NCBI GenBank assembly: GCA_000437755.1
Contig: FR900169.1
Location: forward strand, 25,056-31,052
Direction: 5' to 3'
Length of the DNA stretch: 5,997 bases
Source of the DNA: Roseburia sp. CAG:303
GTDB lineage: Bacteria; Bacillota; Clostridia; Lachnospirales; Lachnospiraceae
The translations under genes were made by a program, and so were the position numbers. The notes under the pieces were generated by a model. The model did not search any database. It saw only the letters and a list, made by a program, of their open reading frames with translations, and was not told the origin of the DNA. Below, piece by piece: positions 5,213 through 5,997 of the stretch. Numbering within the stretch: position 1 is the stretch's first letter; every line of letters begins with the position of its first letter.

Positions 5213-5821
5213 ATGGTTTTTCTGTGGTTATTCCGGGTTAGCCGGAAAGAGTGGAAAGAAAGTCTGAGAAATATGTTGCTTATGCTGTTATCCGGAATTC
5301 TGCTTCAGGGGTGTGGACGGATCATTGCCGGAATTATTTATCTCAGGAGAAAATCCGAAGTATCAGTATCTGAAATAGCAGTACTGACAGGGGATTATTT
5401 TCTGGTGGAAAAACTGGATATGGTTGAGGCTGTAGTGTCGTTGCTGGCAGTGGGTGTGGCTGCATTTGCCGTAGCCGTTATTGGGTTGAAAATGATGGCG
5501 GATTTGGGAAAAACAGATGCACAGGCAGCATTATCTGAGATATTGGGCGAAAAACGGGTATATAGTAAGATAGCACTATGGAAAACGGGTGCAGCCGTTT
5601 TGTATGGGGGAATCAGCATATATTTTTCAGATATTTTATGGAAAATAATATTGAAACAGGAAAAACTGCAGAAATTGTCCATGCTGGGGGTAGGAAACGG
5701 AGAGGGAATAACAGAAGTGACGGCGGTAATTATACAGGGAGTAACTGCCTGTGTAACGGTATTTATATATGCATGTAGAAGAAGAAAAAGAGGGTTGATG
5801 CAGAGGCTTGCAGCAAAATAA
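5213..5821 (+). CDS. Four-helix membrane protein, possible minimal FtsX-like permease partner
   Basis: This 202-aa integral membrane protein has hydrophobic segments at about 18-44, 70-93, 123-147 and 168-187, a basic amphipathic start (FRVSRKEWKESLRN) and a basic tail (RRRKRGLMQRLAAK). The order is TM1, short outer loop (about 45-69), TM2, cytoplasmic loop (94-122, with GLKMMADLGKTDAQAALSEILGEKRVYSKI), then TM3 and TM4. This follows FtsX topology but with the large outer domain reduced to about 25 residues. The loop after TM2 resembles the coupling region of FtsX proteins (LSEILGEKRVYSKI), although motif support is weak. It begins 1 base after the 414-aa permease stop with GGGAG just upstream, so the two could form a heterodimeric transporter with one sensor half and one minimal half. 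It could instead be an unrelated immunity-type membrane protein. It is not the lost C-terminus of the 414-aa gene, because that protein already ends with a complete FtsX C-terminus. Confidence 0.65.
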   Translation: MVFLWLFRVSRKEWKESLRNMLLMLLSGILLQGCGRIIAGIIYLRRKSEVSVSEIAVLTGDYFLVEKLDMVEAVVSLLAVGVAAFAVAVIGLKMMADLGKTDAQAALSEILGEKRVYSKIALWKTGAAVLYGGISIYFSDILWKIILKQEKLQKLSMLGVGNGEGITEVTAVIIQGVTACVTVFIYACRRRKRGLMQRLAAK

Positions 5822-5938
5822 AGAAAAAATTTCAGAATTAAATAGTAAAAAGTGCAAGCAAAGAGAAAGAAATCGTACTTAATAAGTAGAAGAGTAATAA
5901 CTTATGGTATTTAAAAACAGAATAAGAGGTGAGGAAAA

Positions 5939-5997
5939 ATGAAAAAGAGGGTGTCAGTAAAGAAAATTCTGTTACTTCTGTTATTGTTTCTGCTGCT
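5939..5997 (+). CDS. Start of an exported protein, cut by window end
   Basis: An ATG at 5939 preceded by GAGGTGAGG (5926-5934) opens a frame that runs off the right edge after 19 codons. The visible residues are a basic stretch, MKKRVSVKK, followed by a Leu-rich hydrophobic run, which is a signal peptide or N-terminal membrane anchor. No cleavage site or lipobox is reached. The 117-base gap from the 202-aa gene (5822-5938) has no terminator and no convincing promoter that I can see, so it is probably in the same operon. It may be a lipoprotein, membrane-fusion-like accessory subunit or second secreted protein; the family cannot be told. Confidence 0.7.
   Translation, partial: MKKRVSVKKILLLLLLFLL

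Noticed and set aside
5209..5215. Frameshift splitting one large permease into the 414-aa and 202-aa genes
   Set aside because: The 414-aa protein has a complete FtsX C-terminus, and the second gene has its own ribosome binding site, start and a full TM1.
5904..5942. 12-codon ATG mini-ORF overlapping the last gene's start (ATGA)
   Set aside because: It has no ribosome binding site and is very short, so chance is the simpler explanation.

Overview
The window looks like a low-to-mid GC, spore-forming Firmicute, most likely a Lachnospiraceae/Clostridia gut-type genome. The evidence is a dipicolinate synthase subunit A gene (sporulation), a small Cys-rich protein of the DUF6472 type paired with a PflX-like radical SAM enzyme (an arrangement I recall from Lachnospiraceae), strong AGGAGG ribosome binding sites and AT-rich intergenic DNA. 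No RNA genes, IS elements or CRISPR repeats were seen.

Left part (1-2138) is core-type. A minus-strand dpaA/spoVFA gene starts at 865 and runs off the left edge. A 120-bp divergent intergenic region carries a good sigma-A promoter facing right (929-957) and a sigma-K-like promoter facing left (894-920). To the right lie a 61-aa DUF6472-like protein (985-1170) and a radical SAM protein (1174-2100), spaced by 3 nt and closed by a clear intrinsic terminator (2106-2138).

Middle part (2139-2641) is a 500-bp non-coding or weakly coding leader. It holds a direct repeat (ACCGTTCG twice, 20 bp apart) that fits the LytTR-type response-regulator site pattern. This is followed 10 bp later by a strong extended -10 promoter (2291-2319). 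The predicted transcript then has a purine-rich leader of about 315 nt with two 21-codon GTG-initiated basic mini-ORFs and a 13-bp perfect inverted repeat enclosing a second hairpin.

Right part (2642-5997) is an apparent accessory operon, all on the plus strand. In order it encodes a 139-aa secreted, Cys-free, Tyr-rich protein with a signal peptide; a perfect 13-bp hairpin; a 276-aa membrane-anchored extracytoplasmic protein; a 414-aa FtsX/MacB-type ABC permease; a 202-aa four-helix membrane protein that may be a minimal FtsX partner; and the beginning of another exported protein. The last three complete genes are packed with 1-nt gaps. The layout resembles bacteriocin or secreted-peptide operons with an export/immunity ABC transporter (the lactococcin 972 type is the nearest known analogue by layout only). 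The ATPase is not in the window and would be expected downstream. The secreted protein is not recognised, so this operon is the candidate undescribed system.
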